Below are positions 47,512 to 60,224 of a DNA stretch of 64,000 nucleotides, piece after piece (positions within the stretch are counted from its first letter, which is position 1; each line of letters opens with the position of its first letter). The position numbers and the translations under genes are program-made. The notes beneath the pieces were generated by a model that was not told the DNA's origin, searched no databases, and was given only the letters and a program-made list of their open reading frames with translations. The DNA comes from Emydura subglobosa (taxonomy: Eukaryota; Chordata; Testudines; Chelidae): assembly GCA_007922225.1 (NCBI GenBank), contig ML680053.1:9200870-9264869 (forward strand), in the 5' to 3' direction.

Positions 47512-48580
47512 AAAAAATAAAATAAAGTCTAGTCTTTTCATAGAACAATAATTAACACAACATGCTCCTTCTATCTGAGTGGGCTTTTATTTTTCTTACT
47601 GACAAACACTGAATGCAGGTTACTATAGTTACAGTTGAATTTTGGAATAAATGTGGAATGTTCATATGAAAACAACTGAAATTCAGTCAGTGATATTAAA
47701 GCCAAAGGAACAGAATTTTAAAGTAACAGATGAAGCCCCATAACAAAACGGGTAAAAAATGAAGACTTGAGGCTGTGTAATCTCCTAAATAGGAGGGATG
47801 TCTGCTGAGAAAATAATTTGCTCAAAGCTGAACACAGTTTTCTAATTACTAATCTGTGTTAATATTAATTCTCATTCCTATCTTTCCTAACCTTCTAATG
47901 TAGCTGCTTTGGATTTTATTTCTGTTTCCTGGTACAGAGAAACTCGAAAATGAGCCACAAAAACAGATCTGGTTTATGTAATGCCTCAAAATGACTCTAG
48001 CAATAATGCAGACATCACACTGCTATTTGCAGGCAATGCAGACAAAATATATGCTACAAACAATCTACATTGCCTTGAAAGATATATAAATAATAAATGT
48101 AGTAAACTGCCATTAATACTCCAGACACATTCACTACAAGCATTTATAAATGTTTATATTGCCTGTGGAAAATTGAGTGTTTCATAACCTAAAGATATAT
48201 TATAGTTAGCACAAGTAGTGGCATTTAAAGTTAAAATCTCCCAACACTTTCCATTTCAAGACACTATAACTTTGCCAAATTTTAACCTTTTAGGCTGACA
48301 TTTCTCATGCCAGGTGTTTGCCTTGGGAGAATTTTATTTTTTTTTAAAGTTTCAGCTAAAATGCTTCAGTTGTTAAAAATTCTTTCAGCCATTTGGCTGA
48401 GAAACTTGTGCCTCCATCTTTTGGAGGAATTCATTCAAATCTGGCAGCGGGGTTTCTGTGGTGTCAGGGACGTGCCCTTTGTTTTTCCTGTGGATATTTG
48501 GCCAAGTTATAAGTCTGAAGAATTGTGTCTTGCATGTGCTCAGCACAGACTCGTTAGAGTTTTGTAGCTAAATTCTCCAA
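47512..48580. other. DLG2 intron, no gene
   Basis: The frame at 48307-48567 has no recognised domain. Nothing else identified. Confidence 0.4.
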
Positions 48581-48639
48581 AGACTGCATCTACACTGAGA
48601 ACAGAGAGACTCTGTTCTTTGCTCGCAATCTGATAATGC

Positions 48640-48945
48640 CCAGGTAGCATGGAGGAGGAGGAACCATTCTGGCTCAAATCAGAGTGGTAAGGGACAGTGA
48701 TTGGCTGAAGAGCTACAGGTCTATGTGTCCGGGTGGGGCAGGAGCAGGAACTCAAGGGAGAGGGTGGGAGAGGGGTACAGGGTTAGGAGTCATAGTTGAG
48801 AGAAGGGAGAGGCAGGAGCAGATGGGAGAAGGGACGGCAGGAGCCATGGAAGGATAGGAGCAGTGGAAAGGGAAAATGGACAGGAGTTGGAAAACAGGAT
48901 CAGAAGGGGACAGGGAGAGGCCAGGGGAGAGGGCCAGAGGGTCTG
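48640..48945 (+). repeat. Purine-rich, degenerate GGGAGAGG tract
   Basis: The plus strand is about three-quarters or more A+G by eye, with many GGGAGAGG, GGCAGGAGC and GGAAAGGG units. It may be a degraded minisatellite or part of a DNA transposon continuing to CTCTAGTGGCAGGTCC near 49060. Confidence 0.5.
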
Positions 48946-49319
48946 TAACTATTAAAGCACACTCTTCTATTGAACCTGAAACTGAACACATTATTCCCAA
49001 GTCTCAACGTTCCTTTGCTGTGAAACACTGGCAAAGTGTGTGTCCCGTCACCTCTAGTGGCAGGTCCCCATAGAAGATACTTTGTACTTTCCACTGCTAC
49101 TAGTTACTCCATTAGCCCATGCGGTGGAGGACTGTGCAGTGGTTCTAAGATCTCAACCATGTGGGGGGTCAGTATAGTTCCACATGATAGAACTTCTGTT
49201 TTTTCAATTTTAAGTTTTGTTAAAAGTTACACCACAAAAAACTAATTTGCAAAAGCAAGTATTCAGAAATGAAAAATCAGGCCCTAGGTTTCTTAGACTG
49301 GCCATTCAAAATTAGTTTA

Positions 49320-49445
49320 CACCTCAGACAGTTTTGGCTTTAATCTCTCTGTCTCTATTCCTCATGTGTAAAATGAAGATAATAATTCTAATTCATCTCA
49401 CTGGGTGCTATGAAGGAAGATAAACTGATTAATGTTTATAAAGGT
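49320..49445 (+). repeat. MIR-like SINE 3' part
   Basis: CTCTGTCTCTATTCCTCATG, TGTAAAATGAAGATAATAAT, CTCACTGGGTGCTATGAAGG and TTTATAAAGGTACTAAGAAG are in the order of a MIR-like SINE tail. Confidence 0.6.
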
Positions 49446-49449
49446 ACTA

Positions 49450-50780
49450 AGAAGAGCCCATGCAGAAATTAATAATTCTTTATTCAGTGCAGGATTTGGC
49501 TGGTGTGCAAAAAATAGTGCACAGAATGATGCACAGAAAAAAATACCGAATAACTACCAGTGGAACAAGCACCATCTAATTCCTAATGAGCAGGTGTATT
49601 GTAGAAAATATAGCATGTGATCATGTAATTAAAGACTGTATCATAATGTATATGCACAATGGGGGTCGAATTAAGGTTTTAGTTGCAACCTTAATTCTGG
49701 CATTTCCTAACTTGTGAGCGCTTGACATTGCAACTTTAATGTTCTTTTAACATTTTTGTATGTAATAAATTTGTATTTATATATATATAGGTATGAACTT
49801 AAAGCCTTTTTATTTGCAAAGACCATTGGAAATCAGGGTTTTGTGATTCTCTTGCAACAGTTGAAATTGCAGACACCTAAATAATGTATGAATCTACATT
49901 CTTTACACTGCTTTAGGTGTTAGCAACACCAACAACAAGGAAAGCACAACACCCTGAACTCCAGTTTTGGCAGATGAGTAAGGAACTGATTTTCAACTGG
50001 TGGATTTAAAACAGGATGTCAAATTTTAAATTAACTTCTTCCGCACAAAGCCAGATTACTTGAGCTTTTTGCATGGAGTGAACTGAGGTGGTGGCTATTC
50101 ACCCCCCCTAACTTATATGGGTTGGGACTGCAGCACAGTCAATTTGCAGCTGCTACTCCAGCTCACAGGCCACTGCCTTTCCATGCTCCACATATAGGAG
50201 TTCTGGTCCACTACAACTATGTAGCCACAGATCCTGTGTCCCCTTGACTGGCCCACTGAAGTTTTGCAAATGTCACTCACCCTCAATCTGTTTAGTTCCA
50301 GGCACAAAGTCTGATTTTTTAGAGCTAGTGAGAAAACCCATTTCGTGAATCCTTCCGCTTTCCCCTCACATCTCTGTTGATTTCTCCAGATAATGGTTCT
50401 AAACACACAGAGCAAGGATAGGGGAAGGGGATTTCCCTCTCAGAACTAGAGATTGGGATTTCCTGCCAATGCTAAACAATAGCATATTTATGGCTGCAGA
50501 ATCTGGGCTGTCTGATTAGGCTGATTGGGTTGATAAAATATTACAGTTTACATTTGGGTTTTTAAAATCTCACCTACTTGAATTCATTCCTGTCAATCAT
50601 TAAACTGGGATCCTTCAAATAATAAACTTAAATAAATAAATTCAGCAGAACTAAGATCCATATACTAGTGAAACTCACTGCTACCAATATACTTGGGCCA
50701 ATTTCTAGCCTGGCATAACTAGACACAACTCCAAATGACTTCAACAGAGTTGGGCCTGTTTATACTATGGCTGAATGAGG
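49450..50780. other. DLG2 intron, no gene
   Basis: A short TA microsatellite at about 49778-49790; otherwise nothing recognised. Confidence 0.45.
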
Positions 50781-50784
50781 CTAT

Positions 50785-50963
50785 GGGTAAGGTTTTCAAA
50801 GTCACCAAAGTGACTTCAGATCTTAAGTATCATTTTCAAAAGTGACGTAGACAATTGGGCACGTAGCAACCTAAACCGCATGGATTTTCAGTGAGACTTA
50901 GGCACATTTGCAAATGGGGCATAATCTCATACCTGAATTAGGAGCTTTTAAAAAATTTTATCC
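50785..50963. mobile_element. MITE of the GTAAAATTTTCAAAAG family, copy 2
   Basis: The left end GGGTAAGGTTTTCAAAGTC is matched in inverse by the right end GGATAAAATTTTTTAAAAGC. The interior has TCATTTTCAAAAGTGACG and GACTTAGGCACATTTGCAAA. Older and more diverged than copy 3. Confidence 0.6.
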
Positions 50964-51216
50964 AATGCCTTCAAATCTCAGTAATATCAAATAAGTGGGG
51001 TTCTGGTTTCCATTTACAAAACAAAATGAATAGTTTAGTGGTTTGCCATTGCATGATCTGAAGAGCCTGCATTTGTGACCTTATGAGACAAACTCTTACT
51101 TCAGTCACAATGGAGTAAATCCTGAATAATGCTACAGTGGAGTTATCCAGGTTTACACAGATGTAGCTGAGAGCAGAAGCTGATTCTAGGTGCTTACCAA
51201 TGGAAAGGGACCTACA

Positions 51217-51372
51217 AGTAAAATTTTCAAAAGTGCCTAAGTGAATTATGAGCATAAGTCCAATGATCAAAAATGATAATTTTGAAATCTATTGACTTTC
51301 AACGAAAACTTAGTTCCCTTAATACCTAAATTGCTTCTGAAAATGGGACTAGGAACTTTTGAAAATTTTACT
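51217..51372. mobile_element. MITE of the GTAAAATTTTCAAAAG family, copy 3
   Basis: Terminal inverted repeats AGTAAAATTTTCAAAAGT with CCTA following, identical on both ends but for one base in 23. The length is 156 bp. Only 254 bases from copy 2. No target duplication could be assigned with confidence. Confidence 0.8.
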
Positions 51373-51699
51373 CTAACTCTTTTGGATAAACTGGAAACAC
51401 AAAAAAGCTACATGCAGATTCACCACATATGAATGTGTTACTGGCAAGGATCACGCCCTTGTAGAAGCAATGGTACCGAACAAACAAGTGCATTTCCAAC
51501 CAGGCTGCAGCTGCACTGACCAAGTACTTGCCTTGACAACATACACTGAGCAAGATTCCAGTGAAAACTCAAGTCTGGGGCAGCTTTTTCAGGCTTATCT
51601 GCTGTTGACAACATGATATGAAGGAATGGCTTCCCCCTGAAAGCCAGCAAAATTATCCCAGGCAACGATAAAATTCTTCTAAGACATTCTGACCAACCT

Positions 51700-52290
51700 T
51701 TCATGTTTTTCTTGGTAACTAGGTCAGCAGGCCACGCAGTCTCCTACCCCAGGTATCAGTCTTAGCAACCACCCTGTTTAATATCCACACAAGTGGTCTT
51801 CTTCTTCTTCTTCTTCTCATCACAGACATGTATGCTTATGACATTGCTTTGATCACACAGGCACATGTTTTACCTACACGGAATAAATCCTCACTAAGGG
51901 TGAAGATGAAGAACATTTCTTATACTGAGGGCTAAACCCAAACATCATTAAGACTATTGTGTCAGCATTTCATCTAAACAATCAAATGACTAGGGAGGAA
52001 CAGCACATGGACTTCTGTGGCTGTCAGATAAAGCACGATCCCACCCTGAAATATCTTGGTGTGACACAACACAGAAGCCCACATACAACCAGCACCTGAA
52101 AAATATTCACGACAAAATAAAGATGCATCTAGAAACTGGTAGGAATGACCTGGGGAGGCAATGCAAAAACTTTTACAGACCTCTTCACTGGCCCTTGTCT
52201 ACTGAACTGCAAAATACTGCTCACTCATCTGGACATGGAGCTCCCACATATTGCTTGTTGGTTGTCAATTTAAGAGTGTCATGAGAATTA
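51700..52290 (+). repeat. Old non-LTR retrotransposon RT fragment, clade unresolved
   Basis: The plus strand gives, with frame changes, LFNIHTSG-like wording, YAYDIALITQAH (a damaged YADD box), VSAFHLNNQMTREEQ, LKYLGVTQHRSPTYNQHL and AHSSGHGAPT in the order of a LINE reverse transcriptase palm and thumb. Not CR1. A (TTC)n tract (51797-51817) lies within it. Confidence 0.65.
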
Positions 52291-52294
52291 ATAT

Positions 52295-55200
52295 GGGCAT
52301 AGTAAAATCAATGCCTCAGCCATGGTTTCCTATACTGTGCACAATGATAAAGAGCATAGTAAGAAAAGGTATTAAATAGAAGAGTGAAACATAAAATGTG
52401 TGAGGAAATTTGCTTTATCTTACATCTTTCTGTTAGTCATTTTCCTTCTGCCTTACTCTATCTTCCTGTTGGCATATGAGTTTTGCCCACACACTGAATT
52501 CCAGATCAGTGTAAATATGTTTTACCATTTCCTCCCACTTTCAGACCAACTTACCCCACGCAGTACACAACTTCTCCATCACTTACATCCCTGCTCAGTT
52601 CGGCCCAGAAACGTCCAAGCAAGTTGCAAGCATTCATGCAAGATCTGATTTTGACCATAAATGTCCATTCTCCAACTGATTTTTGAGCAATATTAAAAAG
52701 CTAATTAAGTGGCTTTTTATTGAAACACATGTGAATGCACTAGGACCAAAATTGTTCCCTCTCTGAAAAATTCAGATCTTCTTAATCAGCAGTCTGCCAA
52801 TTGATGGTAGCTCAGCACCTGTTTATTATCCTATAAAAACAGTACAGTTACTATTCTGGAAAAAAGTGCTATTGAAAGATTGGGGAGGAAAAATCCTTTT
52901 AACCTGCTTAAAGATTCAGACTTCATGAGCTGTTACAAGAAAGTAATTGACTTGCCACACTCCCATGAAGCGATCTTGATGGTTAATGGCCTTTGTGAAA
53001 GCTAATTTTATTTTAAATTGAAAAATATTAATAAAGTTCATCTTATGTAAAAATGTTTCCTGCAAGGAAACACACTTTCAATGAAGCTTGTGGGTAATGC
53101 TTTCCTGGACTCACAGTACATCCTTATTCCTACAGTGATGATGTTCCTCCTGCTTGCAAAAGACTAAGGAGAGAGTTATATGCACGTGCATATCAATTTT
53201 ATTCTATATTTATCTTTTCCCATTAGATTAGCAACTGTGCTGAAGTAATTCACTTTTGATAAAGCTGACACGACTATGCTATTTTAAAAAGCTTTATCTT
53301 TGTGGGATTAAAATCTTGAGGGATTCTTAAAAAGGTAGCTAATTTAGAAGAGAAACATTATAAGTAATACCCAGTTGAGTGGATAAACATGTCCTTCTGA
53401 CAAGTCGGGCGGAATAACAAATTTAAGATTCCTTTTTACCCAGAAGGATTTTTGCAATAGGCAAACCCCTGGTTACTTGTCCTTGAAAAATGTTTATGAA
53501 AGACTTTGTGTTCTTTTTTTTAATCTTTTGCCCTTTGGAATCTAAGAAGAAAAAGATCATTGGGCCCTGCAAGCTTTGTACATTTGAAAAGAGCTTGACA
53601 GACTGATATCACTTTATACATCTGTTCTGTAAAATATAGATATAATTTGCATAGACCCCTATGGTCATATGTATTTAAAGCATTTGAAGATGGTGGTCTC
53701 AGAATTACTTCAAATCTGATAGGAGGTTTTGTGGTTGGATACATTTAAGACAAAAGAAGGATTAGAGTGAATTAATCCTGCTTCTGTTGAAGTCACAGGC
53801 AAAGCTCTCATTGATTTCAGAGGCAGCAGGAGCGGGTTGGTACCATACAGGGCTAGATGATGATGATACAATCTACATTAAGTTAAAGACACTCAATTCA
53901 TTGCAATTTGGATCCTTAGAGTGAATTCATGCAGCTCTTACTCAGACAGCAGGAAAAGATGTGGGCCGATATATATGCATTGGCAAACAGAGTACTGAAG
54001 CTTAGACTGACATTCATACACCAGCATTGAAGCAGGTAACTGGTTCACGGTTTCTTTCACTGAGCCTAATGTCATCCGTGTCAAAGTGACATCACTTTAC
54101 AGCAAGATGGCCACTCTGCCCACCCACCCAACACGAGGGTACATTACAACTGTAATTAGAAACAGACATCTTCATGGTGATGAGAACTTGGTAGCTCAGG
54201 GAACTTTTGGACCTCAGGCCAAAATAGGAGCAGTTTTGCCTTTAAGAGTGAGTGAACTGCTTCCTATAACGCCAAAGCCATGATCAGTGAGACCTCAATT
54301 CTGCGAGGCACTCAGCACCCTCACCTCAATTCTCACTGAAGTCATTGGCAGTTAAGAGCGCTAACCAATTCACATGATCAGGCCTTTATGAGTGGGAGCT
54401 AGATGGACCAGGACTGTGGTACTCTGATTGTTCAATACAGAATTAAACCTCCTGTCTCTGTTGCACAGTGCTAATGGCTCGAAATTCTCTCTTAAGGAAG
54501 GGCTTCTCAGTTGTCAAGAAAATAACAAATCCATACGCAAGTGACCACGTCTAAATCTAATGACAGATTGCTTTCAATTTCCATTTAACTGATTGAGAGT
54601 TAAGGGCTGGAAACCAACACATCCCAGAGTGAGTCATGGGCAGCAATTCCCTTGAAGCTATAAATTATGACCTCTTGTGGTTTAGAGAAAAGAAAATTGA
54701 ACATTGATTTAGCATTGGAAATTTCTTTCATATGCTCATACTTTAATGTGCCTGTTTGAGAGGCTCCACTTCAAAAAAATGTAGAAAAAACGGTAAATCG
54801 GGCACTTGGAAGGTGATTATCATAGACAGTTCCCTAAGTAAGAACTTAATTATGTTGATTGCTCCCACTGTAAATACTGGAGTCAAAATTCTATTACAGA
54901 AGAGGTTAATGGCTTAAGTACTGCAAGAAAAAAAAGGTTATTTTCTATTGTTTTCAATTATAATTAATATATTAATTTTACACAAGGTCGTTCTAGATGA
55001 TCAGAAGGGCCGAAGTGCTCAGAATGCAGTGCAGACAACAGAATAATATGCCACCTTCATAAAATACAAACAAAGTGAGCGGACCAAAGGGCAAAAAAAG
55101 GAAAAAGAGGAATTGAAAAGAACTTTGGTAAACATAGGGCCAATTGTGATGGGTCTACAAAAATTGTTTTTGATTTTTGGGGAGGAGAAGGTACTTTAAA

Positions 55201-58200
55201 ATGTTTTTTAAAAGTAATAGGGACAAATGAGAAGAATTCCACAAGGAATGAGTTGCACTTTGTAGACCCCTTCAAAGGACAGGCCTAGTCATGTGCAGAT
55301 TTCAAAAGCAAATGGTTAGACAATTTGTGAATGTAGATTTAGAGTGTAGAGACTGCCAATATCAGGATCTAACACTAGGTATTGAAAGTAGCCAGAGCCC
55401 ACACCCATTTTTAAGTCTTTGGGCTATTCACAACCAATTGGTTTAAGTATGTCTTTGACTATTTGTTATTTGCTTCTGATATGTGATTAGTCACCTATTT
55501 TATGGTTTCCTGATTGGTTGCCGGAAATGTTTATAAATTGAAGGAGAGAGATTCATAAGATTTTCACATGACTGACTGCACAAAACAGCCCCTAGAATAC
55601 ATTCTTCCCCTAGCTGATAGAACCATAGGACTCTGCCGACCAGCAAAATGGCTCAGGCTACAACACAGAGTTGCCACTGATCCTTCTAGCACCATCTAGC
55701 AAATGGGGAAGATTTTATTGTTAGATTTTGTGTGTGTGTGTGGGGCTTTTTTTTGGGTACATGTATTTCAATTTGTACACAAATAATGTCATATGTACAA
55801 CAACAGAACCCTTGGCGAGTGATTGGTTCATGATGCAATCTGATTTTTGTTGTTAATTTAAATGACCAATACTTAATTTTATAAAGTGACTACTTCAACA
55901 TAAAGCCAACTGAAGGTCAATGGAAAGACTCCCATTGACTTCACTGGATTTTGGATCAGGTCTCATATGCTTAGTAAACTCTTTTCAGAAGAAATTTTAA
56001 CTTTGAATGTATACGGTTACGTATAATTGGCTGATTCTCTGCGGCACAGCAGCTTGCGCAATTATGTACACCCATGCTATGTAAGTATAACAATATTCTG
56101 ATTTAGGTAGCATTTTACACGTACTTTGCTCTGGTGAAAATGACTACATAAGATGCAGGACAATGGATAATGGCAATCAGGCTCAATGACTCTGAAGATA
56201 CTATTGTGTCCATAGTATGAACTTGCATTCATTTTTAAGACACAGCTTTAAAAAAAAAAAATCTATCTTGCACAACTGGATCCTTTCTGACCTAAATAAC
56301 TGCAAAAAACGAACCTGCATTACATCAATAAATGTTTAAAGTGGGACAAGGGAAAGGACTTTTTAAAATGGGGGAAAATATACCCTTTCTCCCTGGAGGA
56401 CCTACTCAGTGCTAGATTTATGAACAACACATGAACAAAAGTGTTTATACAAGAAACACTGAATTAATTAATCTTGAATGGTAATGGCATTAATATGGGC
56501 TGATCACATTTCAGTGAAGGGTTTTCTGGAGAAAAACTTCAATTTGTCATGGGGAAAGGGCCTACTCCCACCATAACAAAGAAAGGCCTTGTCAGAATAA
56601 GATGAATAACATTTAGATGACATTATCCAGCTTCGTTGCATTTATTTAGACTCCTAGAATTTGTTGGTTTTTTTCACTAACAATCACAGCAGAGAAAAAT
56701 GTGATGTCCATTTGGAACCATTGGAGCAGGCAGACAGGCAGCCTCCATTGTGTTTTCCAAACTTCTCCAACTCACTGCTGATTCAGTAGCATGAGGAGCA
56801 GACAGCACTGTAACTGTACCTGTAACGTTACAAATTCAAGTGCCACGTTTCAAGACTTTATGCAATCTATTTCCTGCTTACTTCTCTGCTCTTATCTCAT
56901 TTTGCATCACTCTCTACTCTGTCTAAGTTGTACAACAAACCACATCTTTCTCCAACTCCTGTCTGCATAGCTTTCTTCAGGCTCCCCCATTTCCCTGCAG
57001 CCCTGTCCCTGAGTGGGTCCAAAATGCCTCCACATATTTGTCCCACCTAAAAGCAATCTTTTGCAAGTAGATCAATAATTCTTAGGCCCACGCATCCTCT
57101 CCCACCTACAGAAAAAGATCACACATATGCACACACATTGAACCAACAAGACACAAGTCTAACATCACCCTTTAATCAGTTGTTTTTGTTGTTTCCCCGA
57201 CTCCCTTATTTTGTATATCATAAATTTCGAGGATTTATACCTTTTTATACTATGGACCACAACTTAGAGAGAGCGAGAGAGAAAATCTTATGAAGTCCTC
57301 CTGCTTCTATTCATGATTGCTTGGACCACTACTCCTGCATTCATAATCCCATAGAAAACCCTAAGGCAATTATAGCAACAGCTTACATGGAAAATTAACA
57401 TTAGGAAAGTATTTACTATATTTTGTCAATATCTAGATACCTAGAATGCCCATGTCAATGTGATATTGTAAGGAATTTTTAAGTCTCCATTGTTTAACAA
57501 AAACAATGAGCAAGGATAACACTCTGTGATCATCCAGTTCTTTGTAGAACAATACCTGGTGCTCTGCAGGCAACCTGTGATCCAATATATCTCATTGTAA
57601 CCAATTTGTGCAACCATTTTTATTAAATCTAGAATCGAAATGACTGTAGATAGAAGGTTTATATCTGACCTGGAACTAATATTCCAAAGGAGCAGTTTGG
57701 TTTGGTTTGAAAGAATTCATTCTCTTCCATACCACTTCAGTTTTTGACCTCTCTACTAAAACTATCAACAAAGATACCAACAAATATCTATTTCAGTGGC
57801 AGCTTTGATATTTGATGAAATCAACAACTAATTCACTAAGGCAATCCATCAGACAGTTTAGACGGCAAAAAATATCAGTAACATTTAGATAGTACATTTC
57901 CCCATGAGTCCATCACAGCTAAACAAAGATATATTCAGATTTATTTTAGAGATTTAGCTAATTTCAATTTGTCTGGTTTTAACTTCCAGCCACTGATTCT
58001 GGTTATGCCTTTCACTGCTAGAGACTTCAACTATCTGGTATGTTCTCCCCAAAAGACATGTATGCAACATAATCAAGTTACCTCTTGATCTTCCTTTTGA
58101 TAAACTGAACAGATTGAGTTCTTTAAGACACTTTCCCCAGCACTTGTATAATTTTTATGACTCTTCTTTGTACCTTCTCTTATATTTTATCAGATTAGTG

Positions 58201-58277
58201 CACATTGTTTTTGGAATAAAACTCAAACTTTTGCACGTTTGTGCCAAATGAAGTAGAAAAGCAGCAATTATACATAC
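52295..58277. other. DLG2 intron after the SH3 exon, no gene
   Basis: Six kilobases with little recognisable. GAAGTCAATGG-type motif fragments occur at 53780-53820, 54320-54345 and 55915-55965, and a (TG)n at 55730-55742. Frames at 53520-53744, 54086-54283 and 55057-55275 carry no domain. Confidence 0.4.
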
Positions 58278-58454
58278 CTTCTTTTGCTGGGTATAACTCC
58301 CATCTCCTCGCTGTCTCCTTCCTGCATGACCCTCCTCGCCTGCCACCACTCATCATCGGAGGCGTTGATAACGTGCAGGATGTCTCCGTACTTGAAACTG
58401 AGCCCTTGACTTGGAAGGCCACTGTCCTTGCTTTTGTCATAGTCAAACATGGCT
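58278..58454 (-). CDS. DLG2: DLG2 exon encoding most of the SH3 domain
   Basis: This 177-nt internal exon encodes 58 full codons plus split codons at both ends. The product starts [12 protein letters not shown], has the SH3 signature DEWWQAR near residue 34, and ends GVIPSKRR. This is the SH3 core of a MAGUK scaffold of the DLG family, and the wording fits DLG2 (PSD-93) better than DLG1, DLG3 or DLG4 as I remember them. The protein is a membrane-associated postsynaptic scaffold whose SH3 packs against the guanylate-kinase domain rather than acting as a simple PxxP binder. The minus-strand acceptor is a pyrimidine-rich tract ending CCCCAG, and the donor is GTATGT. The exon begins with the last base of an Arg codon and ends with AG of another Arg codon, which the next exon completes. 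An acceptor two bases further in is possible but would break the frame with the next exon. The residue before EGDSEEMG is Gln, where I recall Leu in mammals. Confidence 0.96.
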
Positions 58455-58857
58455 CTGGGGAAGGAAAATAAGGGTATGAAAACACGCAATTATACCAATC
58501 TTGACAGCATTTACTACTGAACAGCTTCTTGTATTTTAAGCCCCTCTTACTTCTTTCAATAGGGATCATAAGAATTATCTCTTCCTAATATAAACCAATT
58601 AGTGAAGTACCTTATTACCTATTTTATTTCATTTATTCATTAATTGGAGAGTTTCACGGATAAAATATTCATGATACCATGCATTTGTTTAAAAAAATCT
58701 CTCGCTTGTAAAGGTTAGACTCATGTCTGTGACAATTTATGATTATAATAGTGTCCCCTTCTTGTCTTCCTACAAAACATACCATCGTATCTGAGTAGAA
58801 GTGAAAGATGTAACAAGGACAGTATGACAACTAACTAGAAAGAAGAGCGTGCTAAAT

Positions 58858-58969
58858 TTTTAGGGCCAAATTCTATTTCCACTGAAGTCAATGGGAGTTT
58901 TGCCATTGGTTTCAAGTGAAGCCAGACATTGTGCTCATAGGGCTAGATCCTGTAACTGGATTTGTGTGG
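58858..58969 (+). repeat. Older repeat, left half, interrupted by the Gypsy element
   Basis: GGGCCAAATTCTATTTCCAC, TGAAGTCAATGGGAGTTTTG and GGGCTAGATCCTGTAACTGG. The right half seems to be at 61101-61205 (CATGAAGCCTCATTGACC, GTGCAAGGGTCTGTCTCC, TTGGATCTAGCCCTC), so the LTR element landed in the middle. Confidence 0.55.
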
Positions 58970-59281
58970 TTTGACAGAGTCAGACTAGATGGCTACTGGA
59001 GAGTGCTACTATTTGCAAACTGGGAAGTGGGCAGGCACTAGCCCGCCCACTGCCTAAGGCCCCTCCCCCAGCCTAAGGGGAGGAGCCACCAGACCCAGAA
59101 CGCAACTGAATACGGTACTGGAGCATGCTAGAAGGCCAATATATCAGCCCCAGGCTCAGCAAGTCCCTTTTCCCCTGGTAGCTGCGCAGGATTTACTCCA
59201 GGTTAATTAACACACCTGGAGCCAATCAAGGCACTGCCCAGCACATGTTAAAAGCCTCCCCTCCAGAGAAAGGGTGTGGCT
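58970..59281 (+). repeat. 5' LTR of the Gypsy element, 3'-truncated
   Basis: It begins TTTGACAGAGTCAGACTAG (the 3' LTR begins TGTGACAGGGTCAGACTAG) and aligns with the first roughly 190 bases of the 3' LTR, apart from an extra block (about 59010-59130) containing GGGCAGGCACTAGCCCGCCC. It breaks off after GGTGTGGCTAGA; the last two-thirds of an LTR are missing. Confidence 0.8.
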
Positions 59282-60180
59282 AGAATGTGGCTATTCCAGT
59301 ACACTGTCCTCCCCTTCAGACTACATAGGGCCCCAGACACCTTTTAGTGCCTTATGGAGAAGTTGTTGCACCCCCCATGCCAGCTATGCCACTGCATTCC
59401 TGGATGACATGATTATCCATACCCCAGACTGGGAAACCCATCTGGGAACGGTGGAAGCAGTACTGAATACCCTTACAGCAAATCGAGCCAAGTGTGCCAT
59501 AGGACTATCAGAAGCTAAATACCTCGGCTACATTAAGGGAAGAGGTGTAGTGAAGCCCCAAGTGAATAAGCTGGAGGCCATCCAAAATTGACCCCGACCG
59601 AACCAGAAGAAACAGGTCCAAGCATTCCTGGGCATAATGGGGTATTATCGGCGATTCATCCCCCACTTCACCACCAGAGCAAGTCCCCTGATGGACCTGG
59701 TAAAGGCTCGGGGCCCTGAAATGGACTGACAAGGTGGATGAGGCCTTCATGGACCTATGGACTGCCCTCTGAAGTACCCCCGTACTTGTGGCCCCGGACT
59801 TAACAAAGGAATTTATACTACAGATGGATGCATCCAAGGTAGAGTGGGGGATGTCCTATCACAGTTGGTGGGAAAAGATGAACACCCCATTCTCTACCTC
59901 AGCAGAAAGCTCCTTCCGAGGGAACAGAAATATGCAGTGGTGGAGAAGGAGTGCTTTGCTGTCAAGTGAACCATGGAAACTCTCAGGTATTATCTGCTAG
60001 GTCGAAAAATTACCCTCGTGACCGACCATGCCCCCCTTCAGTGGATGCAGTGGAACAAAGAAGAATGCAAGGGTGACCAGGTGGTTCCTGTTCCTCCAGC
60101 AATTCCAATTTACCATCCAACACAGGGCCAGGAGCTGCCATGACAATGCGGATAGCCTCTCCTGGGTGCCCTGGCTAGCA
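59282..60180 (+). pseudogene. Gypsy (Ty3-like) pol remnant: end of RT plus RNase H
   Basis: Decayed pol of an LTR retrotransposon. The catalytic box reads FLDD (59397-59408), followed by the RT thumb/connection (KCAIGLSEAKYLGY, QAFLGIMGYYRRFIPHF), then RNase H with LQMDASK near 59818 (first catalytic Asp), ILYLSRKLLPREQKYAVVEK and VTDHAPLQW near 60020. Stops at 59588 and after, plus several frameshifts, inactivate it. Gag, protease, the N-terminal RT and integrase are absent; the 3' LTR follows within 50 bases of the RNase H end. Confidence 0.92.
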
Positions 60181-60224
60181 ACCCAAGTTGCCCAACCCCG
60201 TGATGTTGGGGGGGGGGAGGGGGA

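Noticed and set aside
48307..48567. 86-residue plus-strand frame resembling a membrane protein
   Set aside because: Hydrophobic by base composition only; no start context, domain or relatives recognised.
58195..58569. 124-residue frame overlapping the SH3 exon
   Set aside because: Different frame from the SH3 protein and it ignores the splice sites; a shadow of the real exon.
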